Below are positions 1-6,833 of a stretch of DNA of 10,051 nucleotides, piece after piece. Every line of letters begins with the position of its first letter. The stretch's first letter is position 1. Origin of the DNA: Coraliomargarita sp. CAG:312 (GTDB lineage Bacteria; Verrucomicrobiota; Verrucomicrobiia; Opitutales; Intestinicryptomonadaceae); contig FR901588.1 of NCBI GenBank assembly GCA_000438015.1, positions 14,981 through 25,031 on the forward strand, given 5' to 3'. Position numbers and translations under genes: made by a program. A model generated the notes under the pieces. The model was not told the origin of the DNA, made no database searches, and worked only from the letters and a program-made list of their open reading frames with translations.

Positions 1-10
1 TCTTAAACAT
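1..10 (-). CDS. Start of a downstream gene, cut by the window edge
   Basis: Reading the minus strand, the TAG stop of the PilN/GspL-like gene (14-12) is followed by a single A and then an ATG at 10-8, which opens a frame beginning Met-Phe-Lys. Such tight stop-to-start spacing usually means translational coupling inside an operon. In type IV pilus and type II secretion clusters the gene after PilN/GspL is often PilO/GspM, so that is the natural guess, but only three codons are visible and nothing in them identifies the product. No Shine-Dalgarno sequence precedes it. Confidence 0.35.
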
Positions 11-11
11 T

Positions 12-1106
12 CTATTTTAGCTTTACGCGAATTGTAAATTTTGCTGCTCCGCGGTTGACTTCGCTTTTTGCGGAGGCCTGCGAGATTTCTGGGTTCGACT
101 TCAAGGATTCCACAAACTCGTTAACTTTGCCTACGGATGTTGAGGTTCCCTGTATTTCCACATCTTTCGGCGACTCTTGCAGCGTGCGCGCAAATGATAT
201 TTCGTCCGGGCGGGTCGAATTTATAATGGCGAGGGCTCTTATTGAGCGTAGTTTATCTGAGTTAAATACCGCAAGTTCCGCGGCGTATTCGCTTTGTTTC
301 TCAACGAGCTTTGCTTGGGGCTCCAATTTTGCGAGCTCGCTTTCCAGATTTTCCAGGGATTTTTCCTTAAAATAAACTGCAACTTGCATGATAAGGAGAA
401 GTGCAAATGCAACGGGAACGGCTTTTAGCGCAAGCATTAGAGCGTCGTTCTTTAGCTTGGATTTTCCCGATGTTTTTAAAAGCGACTTGTCGCGTACATC
501 CGCGCATGCTAGCAACTTCACCGGCGCGCTAAATGTCTTTTTATCGCCGCTGGCGCCCGGAGACGAAGCGTCTTTTAGCGAGCTAAAAAATTCCAGTTCA
601 AAGCTGACTTTTTTCCTGTCTGGGCGTATAGGGGATGAAATGGAGCAAAGGGGTATTGAATTCGGCTCGGTAGAACTCGCCTGCATTTTTGCGAGCGCCC
701 GTGCGTCGCTTATGATGTCTCCGGATAATTTTACGGCGTTAAATTTCTTCCATTTCCCGCTGTCGATGCTTATTAGCGCCAATGATTTGTCTGTTTTAAA
801 AAATATTTCACCGTCTGGTAGGTCTGCATAAAAGGCCAAGGCGGCTGCCGGAATAGCCATTTGCGAGGCAATGTAGTCGCTTTCGGGCTTGCCGGAGAAT
901 ATGCGTTCGTCCAAGCCAGCGAATATCGCGACGCTATTTCCGCGCACAACATATCCGCGCCTCAGTTTTTCTATCGGGAAAGGGGAGAATGTTTCGGCCG
1001 CAGTATCCACGAAGTCCGGATAGTCTTTTGCCGACAGTCCGGCCGGAGCGTCTATTGTTTTAACAAAAAACGCGCTGTCGGATAAGGTCGAAACAATTTT
1101 TGCCAT
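12..1106 (-). CDS. PilN/GspL-like pilus or type II secretion assembly protein
   Basis: This 364-residue protein probably sits in the inner-membrane platform of a type IV pilus or type II secretion machine. One hydrophobic segment lies at about residues 222-245, followed by a charged heptad-like helix (about 246-282) and a C-terminal domain (about 285-364). The C-terminal domain has the PilN/GspL pattern: a leucine-rich helix, 'RPDEISF', 'VEIQGTS', 'VNEFVESL' and a closing strand 'AKFTIRVKLK'. Classical PilN has only a short tail before its membrane helix, whereas this protein has about 220 residues there. That resembles GspL, where an actin-like cytoplasmic domain (PilM-like) is joined to a PilN-like part, but I cannot see clear actin-fold nucleotide motifs. 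The chosen ATG has AAGGA three bases upstream and a TATAAT box at 1132-1127. It lies 47 bp after the transporter gene and is probably coupled to the next gene. The exact family name is uncertain. Confidence 0.7.
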   Translation of the reverse strand: MAKIVSTLSDSAFFVKTIDAPAGLSAKDYPDFVDTAAETFSPFPIEKLRRGYVVRGNSVAIFAGLDERIFSGKPESDYIASQMAIPAAALAFYADLPDGEIFFKTDKSLALISIDSGKWKKFNAVKLSGDIISDARALAKMQASSTEPNSIPLCSISSPIRPDRKKVSFELEFFSSLKDASSPGASGDKKTFSAPVKLLACADVRDKSLLKTSGKSKLKNDALMLALKAVPVAFALLLIMQVAVYFKEKSLENLESELAKLEPQAKLVEKQSEYAAELAVFNSDKLRSIRALAIINSTRPDEISFARTLQESPKDVEIQGTSTSVGKVNEFVESLKSNPEISQASAKSEVNRGAAKFTIRVKLK

Positions 1107-1126
1107 ATTTCCTTTATTAAACGCCT

Positions 1127-1132
1127 ATTATA
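1127..1132 (-). promoter_or_regulatory. Candidate -10 box for the PilN/GspL-like gene
   Basis: On the minus strand a perfect TATAAT lies in the 47-bp gap between the transporter stop and the PilN/GspL-like start. Transcription from it would begin near 1120 and give a leader of roughly 14 bases containing AAAGGA. No convincing -35 box is present at 16-18 bp, so it may be weak, activator-dependent, or a chance match in A/T-rich DNA. It would allow the pilus genes to be transcribed independently of the transporter. Confidence 0.35.
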
Positions 1133-1153
1133 CCCTTATGTTTCAACGCTTGG

Positions 1154-2917
1154 TTATTTTTCCTCTGTGCACGATATTTTCGGGTTCATTGCCTCGAGAA
1201 TATTCATTGCATGGGAATTTACGCGTTCGCAGGCAGATAGAATTTCAATAAAAAGAATTCCTCCGCGCGTGACTCCGTTAGACTCCATTTGGGAAATTGC
1301 TTCCCTGCGCAAAGCTTTGCGCACTTGATCTAGCTTTTGGCGCATTTTTGCGGAATTTTCCAAGTCGTCGCGCGAGATGCTAGTCTGGTTCAGGCTCTTG
1401 TCTGCAAATTCGACGAAACTGTTCATCTGGTTGCAAAAGTCTATAAATGCCGCAGATTGGAGCATTTGGTCGAAGAACTGCCGTTTATAGCGCTTACGGG
1501 CCAGAGTTATAAGCCTGTAGCATGCGTCGCACATTTCCTCAAGTTCTGGGACTATCAGCATGTTGCGCGTCACTGTTTTTATGCTGTTTTGGCTCAATTC
1601 GTGCGAGGAGCACTTGACGAAAAAGTTTGTGAGAGCCATAGATATTTTGTCTGAATCTTGCTCCAAATCGCGCAAGCGCGATACTTTTTCGCTTAAATCT
1701 TTATCCGGATTTTGCATGACGTACACAAATCCGTTAAACATTTCCCCTGAAAGTTCTGCTAGCTTAACCAGTTCTTTTTGGCCTTCAAACAGAGCCAGCT
1801 CTCCCATTTCTGCGATGTTTGAAGTTAAATACTCTATGCGCTGCAGCGACGTTCTGCGCTTGCGGTCCGGCCCGCCTTTTAAAATTAGGCAAGTTATTTT
1901 TTCTATAACGGGCACGAAAGCTATCAGCAGGCAAATGTTTGTAAAGTTGAACATAGTATGGAACATAGCCAGCCTCTCAGGAATTACTATGCGCTCAAGC
2001 GCAGCTTCCCTAGCCGCGCCGGTAAGTGCGTCAAAGTTCGTTATTCCCATGGCTTTTATCGTTTCCGGGCTTGGAGTTTCCGTTATTGGAACCATAAATT
2101 CAATCAATTCCAAGAACCAGTAAAACACGAAAAGCATCCAAATAACTCCTATTACATTAAACACTAAATGCGCTATTGCCGCGCGTTTGGCGTTTAAGCT
2201 GGCGGTTAGAGCTGCTATATTGGCGGTGACGGTAGTGCCTATATTTTCTCCTAGAACGACGGCTGCGGCAAGGTCGAAATCTATCCAGCCTTTTGCCGCC
2301 ATTGTTATCGTTATGGCAATCGCAACCGAAGACGACTGCACCATCAAAGTCAGCACTATTCCAAACGCAAGGAACAGCAATACCGACAGGAATCCCATAT
2401 TTGAATACTCCTGCAGCCACGCTATTGCGGGCGAGTCCGGAGTCAGTTCAGGCACAGACGATTTAAGGAAATCCAGCCCCATCAGCAGAAGGCCTATGCC
2501 GACTATAAGTTCTCCCGCGCTGCGCCATCCGGGGCGTTTGCAAAACGCAATCGCCACCCCAACTCCGACCATGGGAAGGGCTATGTCGGCTATGGAGAAT
2601 TTAAATCCGAGCGCTGCAATAATCCATGCGGTTGTAGTCGTTCCCAGGTTTGCTCCCATTATTACGCCGATTCCCTCGCGCAAAGTCAAAAGGCCTGCAT
2701 TTACAAATCCGACGACCATTATTATCGTGGCTGCGGAGGCCTGTATTACCGTGGTAATAACGCATCCGGAAAACACGCCTTTAAACCGGTTCCCCGCCAT
2801 TGTGCGCATAATGGAGCGCAATCTTTCTCCGGAGAGTTTTTGCAAACCCTCGCTCATCATCTTCATCCCGAATAGAAATAATCCCAGGCTACCGATTATC
2901 TGAAAAGCGGTGTTCAT
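1154..2917 (-). CDS. Na+/phosphate symporter family protein with PhoU-like domain
   Basis: This 587-residue inner-membrane protein belongs to the Na/Pi cotransporter (NptA/YjbB, PF02690) family, which moves phosphate with sodium ions. The membrane part (about 1-345) shows the two inverted halves of the family. The first has Q59-A60-S61 and 'GANLGTTTT' (88-96); the second has 'QSSS' (194-197) and 'GENIGTT' (223-229). These QSS-type and GxNxGTT elements line the substrate path in the family. The first half carries QAS where QSS is usual. After a basic linker (about 350-358) a helical PhoU-like domain runs from about 360 to 575, as in many bacterial members, and may regulate transport. The ATG at 2917 gives the expected N-terminal hydrophobic helix with 'FLFGMKMMSEGL'. 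Upstream is only A/T-rich sequence with no Shine-Dalgarno. It diverges from queC across 84 bp. Whether it imports or exports phosphate cannot be read from sequence. Confidence 0.88.
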   Translation of the reverse strand: MNTAFQIIGSLGLFLFGMKMMSEGLQKLSGERLRSIMRTMAGNRFKGVFSGCVITTVIQASAATIIMVVGFVNAGLLTLREGIGVIMGANLGTTTTAWIIAALGFKFSIADIALPMVGVGVAIAFCKRPGWRSAGELIVGIGLLLMGLDFLKSSVPELTPDSPAIAWLQEYSNMGFLSVLLFLAFGIVLTLMVQSSSVAIAITITMAAKGWIDFDLAAAVVLGENIGTTVTANIAALTASLNAKRAAIAHLVFNVIGVIWMLFVFYWFLELIEFMVPITETPSPETIKAMGITNFDALTGAAREAALERIVIPERLAMFHTMFNFTNICLLIAFVPVIEKITCLILKGGPDRKRRTSLQRIEYLTSNIAEMGELALFEGQKELVKLAELSGEMFNGFVYVMQNPDKDLSEKVSRLRDLEQDSDKISMALTNFFVKCSSHELSQNSIKTVTRNMLIVPELEEMCDACYRLITLARKRYKRQFFDQMLQSAAFIDFCNQMNSFVEFADKSLNQTSISRDDLENSAKMRQKLDQVRKALRREAISQMESNGVTRGGILFIEILSACERVNSHAMNILEAMNPKISCTEEK

Positions 2918-2935
2918 AAAAAAATAAATTTGGCT

Positions 2936-2965
2936 TTGACCTTGGCAGAATCTGCATTCTAATGC
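2936..2965. promoter_or_regulatory. Divergent promoter region between transporter and queC
   Basis: On the plus strand TTGACC (2936-2941) is followed after 16 bases by TCTAAT (2958-2963), a plausible sigma-70-type promoter for queC with a leader of about 30 bases. On the minus strand TAGAAT (2961-2956) is a plausible -10 for the transporter, although I find no good -35. Two small dyads share the site: GCAGA-A-TCTGC (2945-2955) in the spacer and GCATT-CT-AATGC (2954-2965) over both -10 boxes. They could be operators. I see no preQ1 riboswitch sequence in the queC leader. Confidence 0.35.
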
Positions 2966-3001
2966 AAACCATAAAATCGATTTGCAACAAATTTTAAAAC
3001 T

Positions 3002-3655
3002 ATGGCACTTGTAATATATTCCGGCGGGCTGGATTCCACTGTCCTGCTATACAAACTTTTTTCGGAGGGGAAAGCTGACGGAGCTCTTTCTGTAAACTAC
3101 GGACAGCGCCACGTAAAAGAAATCGAGTGCGCCAGGCAGAACTGCGCACGGTTGGGCGTTCCGTTTGAGGTTGCCGATATTTCAAGTCTGCGCCCTTTAT
3201 TTGGAGCCAGCTCTTTAACTGATTATTCGGTTGGCGTCCCCGACGGCAACTACGCGGACGAAAATATGAAATCGACCGTTGTTCCCAACCGCAATATGAT
3301 AATGCTTTCCATAGCCGCAGCGCGGGCCATAGCGATAGGCGCGGACAGCGTAGCTTATGCGGCGCACAGCGGAGACCACGCAATATATCCCGATTGCCGC
3401 CCCGAGTTTGCGGAAGCCGTTGAAAGCGCGTTAAAGATTTGCCACTATACCCCGATAACACTGATGCGTCCGTTTATCGGCATGTCGAAATCCGAGATAG
3501 TCCGTATGGGGGCGGACCTGGGGGTCGATTTTTCCCTTACATGGTCATGCTACAAAGGCGGAGAAAAACATTGCGGAACTTGCGGTACTTGCACCGAGCG
3601 CCGCGAGGCTTTTAGGCTCGCCGGAGTGGATGATCCCACGGAGTATTTGGAGTAG
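3002..3655 (+). CDS. queC: 7-cyano-7-deazaguanine (preQ0) synthase QueC
   Basis: QueC converts 7-carboxy-7-deazaguanine to preQ0 with ATP and ammonia, a cytoplasmic step in queuosine tRNA modification. The 217-residue product has the family's usual length. The N-terminal PP-loop 'SGGLDST' (residues 7-13) binds ATP. 'NYGQRH' (32-37), 'VPNRNMIMLSIA' (93-104) and 'AHSGDHAIYPDCRPEF' (120-135) are typical QueC blocks. The zinc site near the C terminus is complete: C183, C191, C194 and C197 in the pattern CxxxGxxxxCGxCxxC, followed by the conserved Arg (R200). The start is set by the PP-loop, which normally begins within ten residues of the N terminus. No Shine-Dalgarno is present, only an A/T-rich leader. 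It stands alone, and no other queuosine genes (queD, queE, queF) are in the window. Confidence 0.96.
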   Translation: MALVIYSGGLDSTVLLYKLFSEGKADGALSVNYGQRHVKEIECARQNCARLGVPFEVADISSLRPLFGASSLTDYSVGVPDGNYADENMKSTVVPNRNMIMLSIAAARAIAIGADSVAYAAHSGDHAIYPDCRPEFAEAVESALKICHYTPITLMRPFIGMSKSEIVRMGADLGVDFSLTWSCYKGGEKHCGTCGTCTERREAFRLAGVDDPTEYLE

Positions 3656-3926
3656 TTTCCTTGGAGCGCAAATGTTTGCAATTTGGAGATTTCTTGTTTT
3701 TTGCATAATAATGATGGCAATGTAATCTTCTGGAACTTTCGCGTCTTTATTCTTTTATAATTAATTATCATTTTCGGATTTGTCTCCGCATTTTTTTAGT
3801 TTTTGCAGCCGCGCTAGCTAAAAAATGCGTGCGCTTGCTTATTTTTTTTGAAATGGAGGAGCCTTTGCGAGATGCGTTTTAAAAATATCGGCTTTGCTAT
3901 GGGAAAAAGTCGCGCGATTTCCGCTG

Positions 3927-3958
3927 CCGGTTGCCTCGCGCGGAGGCAAGCGGTTTTT
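3927..3958 (+). terminator. Terminator-like hairpin, possibly an attenuator
   Basis: TTGCCTC (3931-3937) pairs perfectly with GAGGCAA (3943-3949) around a five-base loop. CCG (3927-3929) pairs with CGG (3951-3953) beyond one G-G mismatch, and five T residues follow. It lies 271 bases after the queC stop and 158 bases before the next start, so it could end queC or a small transcript, or attenuate the following operon. The T run is short. CGCGCGA (3911-3917) can instead pair with TCGCGCG (3936-3942), which would break this hairpin. Confidence 0.45.
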
Positions 3959-4038
3959 AATGCGTTCCCCAAGATGCGTCTCAATCGATTGCGTAGGCGC
4001 TAAAACTTAAAAAAATAAACTAAAAACTTTACAAATTT

Positions 4039-4113
4039 TATAATTTTGTTATGCATTGTCCCTTGAAAACGCATAATTTTCACACTTAACTTAAAATAGA
4101 AAACAAAATTATA
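4039..4113 (+). repeat. 12-bp inverted repeat before the DoxD-like gene
   Basis: TATAATTTTGTT (4039-4050) and AACAAAATTATA (4102-4113) are perfect inverted copies separated by 51 bases. A second pair, TTATGC (4049-4054) and GCATAA (4071-4076), overlaps the left arm. The right arm ends three bases before the ATG at 4117, so folding in RNA would cover the translation start. The left arm begins with TATAAT, which could alternatively be the -10 box. In that case the left arm would not be transcribed and the repeat would act in DNA as a protein-binding site. Confidence 0.5.
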
Positions 4114-4116
4114 TAA

Positions 4117-4731
4117 ATGAAAAACAACCTTACATACACAATGGCGTTCTGGCTTCTCCGCTTTTGGTTGGCGGCGCGCGCAATAGGAACGGGGCTTACA
4201 AAGTTCCAGGGAAAAATGAATAAAGAAGTTCCGAATGCCGAGAAGATAAACGATCTTAAGGAGCTTGTCGCAAGCGGAATGTCGCAGCAAGAAGCGCAGG
4301 ATGCAGTGTCTCATATGCCGGATACCGTAGAGCAAATCGTTGACGGACTCAGTTTCTCTTGCTACCACGGCCTGCCTGAAAAAGGTCCCATGACTATCGA
4401 GACTTTCAGCGCTAGCCCTCTGATGCCCGGATTTATGGTGGAGCCTTACGCATTTGTGCTGGGGTTTGCCTTAATAGGTTTGGGCGTTGCGCTCTTGGCT
4501 GGAATTTGCACGCGCGTTACGCTTTTCCTTATGGGGTTGCTTTATATATCTTTGACTTGGGGATTTATAATATTGGAACCGTCAATGGGGCCGAGTGCAG
4601 CCGCGGGCATAGCGTACCTCGGCGTACATATGGTTCTCATTGTCGCCGCATTGATGCTTGCCGACTACAACAAGTTTGAGCTGGTAAAGTGCGGTAAATT
4701 TGGTTTTTGCAAATGCTGCAACAAAGATTAA
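4117..4731 (+). CDS. DoxX/DoxD-like membrane protein with Cys-rich tail
   Basis: This 204-residue integral membrane protein resembles the DoxX/DoxD family. DoxD is the small subunit of thiosulfate:quinone oxidoreductase in Acidianus, while most bacterial relatives have no proven role. Predicted membrane helices lie at about 8-27, 109-131, 134-153 and 161-182, the four-helix DoxX plan. The family-like patterns are 'AFWLLRFWLAARAIGTGLTKF' near the N terminus (shown here in part: residues 10-30), 'GICTR' (129-133) at the second turn, and 'AYLGVHMVL' in the last helix. A hydrophilic loop of about 75 residues separates helices 1 and 2. The C-terminal tail has four cysteines (C192, C198, C200, C201), which is unusual and suggests metal binding or disulfide chemistry. 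The ATG follows an A/T-rich leader without a Shine-Dalgarno. It lies 44 bp before the oxidoreductase gene on the same strand, so a shared transcript is likely. Its substrate and partner are unknown; an electron-transfer role is inference. Confidence 0.7.
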   Translation: MKNNLTYTMAFWLLRFWLAARAIGTGLTKFQGKMNKEVPNAEKINDLKELVASGMSQQEAQDAVSHMPDTVEQIVDGLSFSCYHGLPEKGPMTIETFSASPLMPGFMVEPYAFVLGFALIGLGVALLAGICTRVTLFLMGLLYISLTWGFIILEPSMGPSAAAGIAYLGVHMVLIVAALMLADYNKFELVKCGKFGFCKCCNKD

Positions 4732-4775
4732 TTCTCGATGTCTAAATTAATAATACATTAAAATACATACTAAAT

Positions 4776-6116
4776 ATGAAAGATTTTACACGCAGAGACT
4801 TTATAAAAACTACGGGATTGGCCGCCGGAGGTCTTATGATTTCTTCAGGGCTTCTGAAAGCCCAAGGCAAAAAAGCCGGCGATAAGCTCAATATTGCGCT
4901 CGTGGGAATTGGCGCAGAGGGTGAAGTATTGCTCAACAGCATATTAAAACTTCCCAATCTCAATATAGTGGCCGTTTGCGATATTTGGGAATATCGCCGC
5001 AAGTACGGTTTCATTCGCATATTCAAGGAATTGAAACAGAAGGCCGCCCAGTATGAAGATTATAAGGATTTGATTGCAAAGCACGCCAAGGAGCTGGATG
5101 CTGTTGTGATAGCTACTCCCGACTTCTGGCATGCTCCAATGACGGTTGATTTCCTTGAAGCAGGCGTCAATGTTTATTGCGAAAAGATGATGTCCAATAC
5201 CTTGGAAGGAGCCAAGAGCATGGTCAGGGCCGCCCGCAAATCGGGCAAGCTTTTGCAGATAGGGCACCAGCGCAAGAGCAATCCGCGCTACATTTATGCC
5301 CGCGAGAAGCTTCTGCGCGAGGCTAAAATCTGCGGCGATATCATGGCTGCCAACGGGCAATGGAACCGCGCCGTCACAAAGGACTTGGAATGGCCGAAGA
5401 AATATGAAATCCCTGCTGACAAGCTCAAGAAGTACGGATACAAGGATATGGCGGAATTCCGCAATTGGCGCTGGAACAAGGGTCTCGGCGGAGGGGCTAT
5501 TTCCGACTTGGGCGCGCACCAGATAGACATATTTGGATGGATGCTCGGAGCCCGTCCGACGCGCGTAATGGCATCCGGAAACAAAGATTACTACAAGAAG
5601 GATTGGGACGACAATGTAATGTGCATTTTTGAGTTCGACAAGACTTTCCAAGGCCGTCGCGCCCAAGCGTTCTATCAAGTCTTGACCACTACTTCGTCTG
5701 GAGGCGGTTATTTTGAATCTTTCATGGGCGACCAGGGAACTTTGAAAATGTCGGAAAACCCGGCGCTTACTAAGCTGTTCCGCGAGAATAACGCTCCGGA
5801 CTGGAAGCCGCTTATAGATGCAGGAGTAATCGGCGAGGGCGACGAATCTTCCGCCAATGTGAAGGTTGCTGACGCGCGCGAGTCAAAGGCATTGGTTGCG
5901 TACGGATTCCCGGCGAAAGTTCCTGGATATGACGCAGATAAGCCAATTCATATGTACCACTTGGAGAACTTTTTCGGAGCGGTCCGCGGCGAGAACAATC
6001 TATCTTGCGACGCCGAACATGCGTATGAGGCTGAAGCCGCCGTTTTCAAGGCGCGCGATGCTATCGAAAAAGGTCCGCTTACATTCGAAGAATCCGATTT
6101 TGTAGTGGAATCATAA
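4776..6116 (+). CDS. Tat-exported Gfo/Idh/MocA family oxidoreductase
   Basis: This 446-residue NAD(P)-type dehydrogenase most likely oxidises a sugar, glycoside or polyol outside the cytoplasm. The N terminus is a twin-arginine signal: 'TRRDFIK' (5-11), then a hydrophobic stretch to about residue 27. The Rossmann fold follows, with 'ALVGIGAEGE' (41-50, the GxGxxG loop) and 'VAVCDIW' (65-71). 'ATPDFWHA' (113-120) and 'CEKMMS' (135-140) correspond to the family's TP and EKP motifs, with Met in place of the usual Pro. The C-terminal domain has the active-site signature 'GGGAISDLGAHQID' (238-251), with D244 and H248 as likely catalytic residues. Tat export of the folded protein implies that the cofactor is bound before export, as in glucose-fructose oxidoreductase. 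The same Tat-type architecture is common in PVC bacteria and Bacteroidetes, where some members act as glycoside 3-dehydrogenases. The start is fixed by the Tat motif. Substrate is not predictable from sequence alone. Confidence 0.9.
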   Translation: MKDFTRRDFIKTTGLAAGGLMISSGLLKAQGKKAGDKLNIALVGIGAEGEVLLNSILKLPNLNIVAVCDIWEYRRKYGFIRIFKELKQKAAQYEDYKDLIAKHAKELDAVVIATPDFWHAPMTVDFLEAGVNVYCEKMMSNTLEGAKSMVRAARKSGKLLQIGHQRKSNPRYIYAREKLLREAKICGDIMAANGQWNRAVTKDLEWPKKYEIPADKLKKYGYKDMAEFRNWRWNKGLGGGAISDLGAHQIDIFGWMLGARPTRVMASGNKDYYKKDWDDNVMCIFEFDKTFQGRRAQAFYQVLTTTSSGGGYFESFMGDQGTLKMSENPALTKLFRENNAPDWKPLIDAGVIGEGDESSANVKVADARESKALVAYGFPAKVPGYDADKPIHMYHLENFFGAVRGENNLSCDAEHAYEAEAAVFKARDAIEKGPLTFEESDFVVES

Positions 6117-6162
6117 GCATAGAGAACTAAAATCTTAAAAATAAACGTAAAGGGTATCAGAA

Positions 6163-6801
6163 ATGAAAAAAATTATAATAGCACTTTCAGCCATTGCATT
6201 GGCTTGCGGCGTTTATGCCAAGCAGTTAAAATTGGATGTGCCTCGCGCGCAGCTTACAGGAACACCCGTTCCGATCAAGATTGACAATCTTGATCCGAAT
6301 AAAGGTCCTGCTCCCGTTATCGAGGTTCCGGACGATGTGAAAAACCTTGCCAAAGGCAAAAAGGTGACATCTTCAGACGATATGCCGCTTATCGGAGAGC
6401 TTGAGCTTGTTACCGACGGCGACAAGGAAGCCGGAGAAGGCTGCTATGTTGAAATCATGAGCGGTCTCCAATGGGTTCAGATAGACCTCGAAAAGTCAGC
6501 AGAGATTTATGCCGTGGCGATGTGGCATTATCATAGCCAGGAACGCGCTTATAAGGATGTAATCGTTCAGATTTCCGACGATCCCGAATTTATAAAGGGC
6601 GTGACCACTATTTTCAATAACGACAACGACAACTCTGCCAAGAAGGGCAAAGGCGAAGACAAGGCGTATATTGAAACAAACTACGGCAAATTGATTCAGC
6701 TCAAAACGCCTACAAAAGCCCGCTATATCCGTCTTTATTCCGACGGCAGCACAAGCAACGACTCCAACCACTATATAGAAGTTGAAGTCTTTGGTCGCTA
6801 A
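6163..6801 (+). CDS. Secreted discoidin (F5/8 type C) domain protein
   Basis: This 212-residue exported protein has a Sec signal peptide (1-19, cleavage likely after 'GVYA') and, after a Pro-rich linker, one beta-sandwich domain of the discoidin/F5/8 type C kind (about 58-211). Matching family blocks are 'NLAKGKKVTSSD' (61-72), 'ELVTDGDKE' (81-89), 'WVQIDLEK' (104-111), 'DVIVQISDDPEF' (132-143), 'ARYIRLYS' (186-193) and the closing 'YIEVEVFG'. An Asp/Asn-rich loop 'FNNDNDNS' (151-158) may bind a metal. Such domains usually bind carbohydrate. No catalytic domain is attached, so it is probably a binding or accessory protein. It is the last gene of the unit, 46 bp after the oxidoreductase, and is followed by a strong terminator. 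A short AAAGGG lies upstream of the ATG at roughly Shine-Dalgarno distance. Its ligand is unknown. Confidence 0.8.
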   Translation: MKKIIIALSAIALACGVYAKQLKLDVPRAQLTGTPVPIKIDNLDPNKGPAPVIEVPDDVKNLAKGKKVTSSDDMPLIGELELVTDGDKEAGEGCYVEIMSGLQWVQIDLEKSAEIYAVAMWHYHSQERAYKDVIVQISDDPEFIKGVTTIFNNDNDNSAKKGKGEDKAYIETNYGKLIQLKTPTKARYIRLYSDGSTSNDSNHYIEVEVFGR

Positions 6802-6833
6802 TATTTGCCGGATTTATTGAAAGATTAAAATCT

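Larger units (their letters stand above)
3656..4116 (+). other. 461-bp intergenic region with structured elements
   Basis: No convincing protein gene is seen here. The stretch contains a 12-bp AT palindrome (3757-3768), a weak CGGA/TCCG hairpin followed by a T run (from about 3776), a terminator-like hairpin (3927-3958), a competing GC stem (3911-3917 with 3936-3942), and an inverted repeat that reaches the DoxD-like start (4039-4113). A 43-codon open frame at 3872-4003 has GGAGGA eleven bases upstream (3855-3860). Its product would have twelve basic and no acidic residues, and the terminator-like hairpin lies inside it, so both cannot easily be functional. The region may hold the queC 3' end, a small RNA, and the leader of the downstream unit. 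Confidence 0.5.

Noticed and set aside
2187..2903. Open frame of 238 codons on the plus strand opposite the phosphate symporter
   Set aside because: It lies wholly antisense to a gene with clear family motifs, and its product is low in recognisable domains and rich in Pro, Ile, Thr and Ser as expected from reading the complement.
2966..3001. preQ1 riboswitch before queC
   Set aside because: The leader is only about 30 bases from the likely promoter and lacks the conserved C-rich and A-rich blocks of the known preQ1 classes.
3668..3679. GCAAA-TG-TTTGC dyad after the queC stop
   Set aside because: Arms of five bases with a two-base centre cannot form a useful hairpin, and no T run follows.
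3757..3768. ATAATTAATTAT palindrome downstream of queC
   Set aside because: Perfect, but made only of A and T in an AT-rich stretch, so easily due to chance; no partner site seen.
3776..3799. CGGA/TCCG hairpin followed by a T run as a queC terminator
   Set aside because: Only four base pairs with a six-base loop, too weak to call, although it could contribute to queC 3'-end formation.
4944..5678. Open frame of 244 codons on the minus strand opposite the Gfo/Idh/MocA gene
   Set aside because: The plus-strand frame has a Tat signal, Rossmann loop and active-site signature; the antisense frame shows no family pattern.
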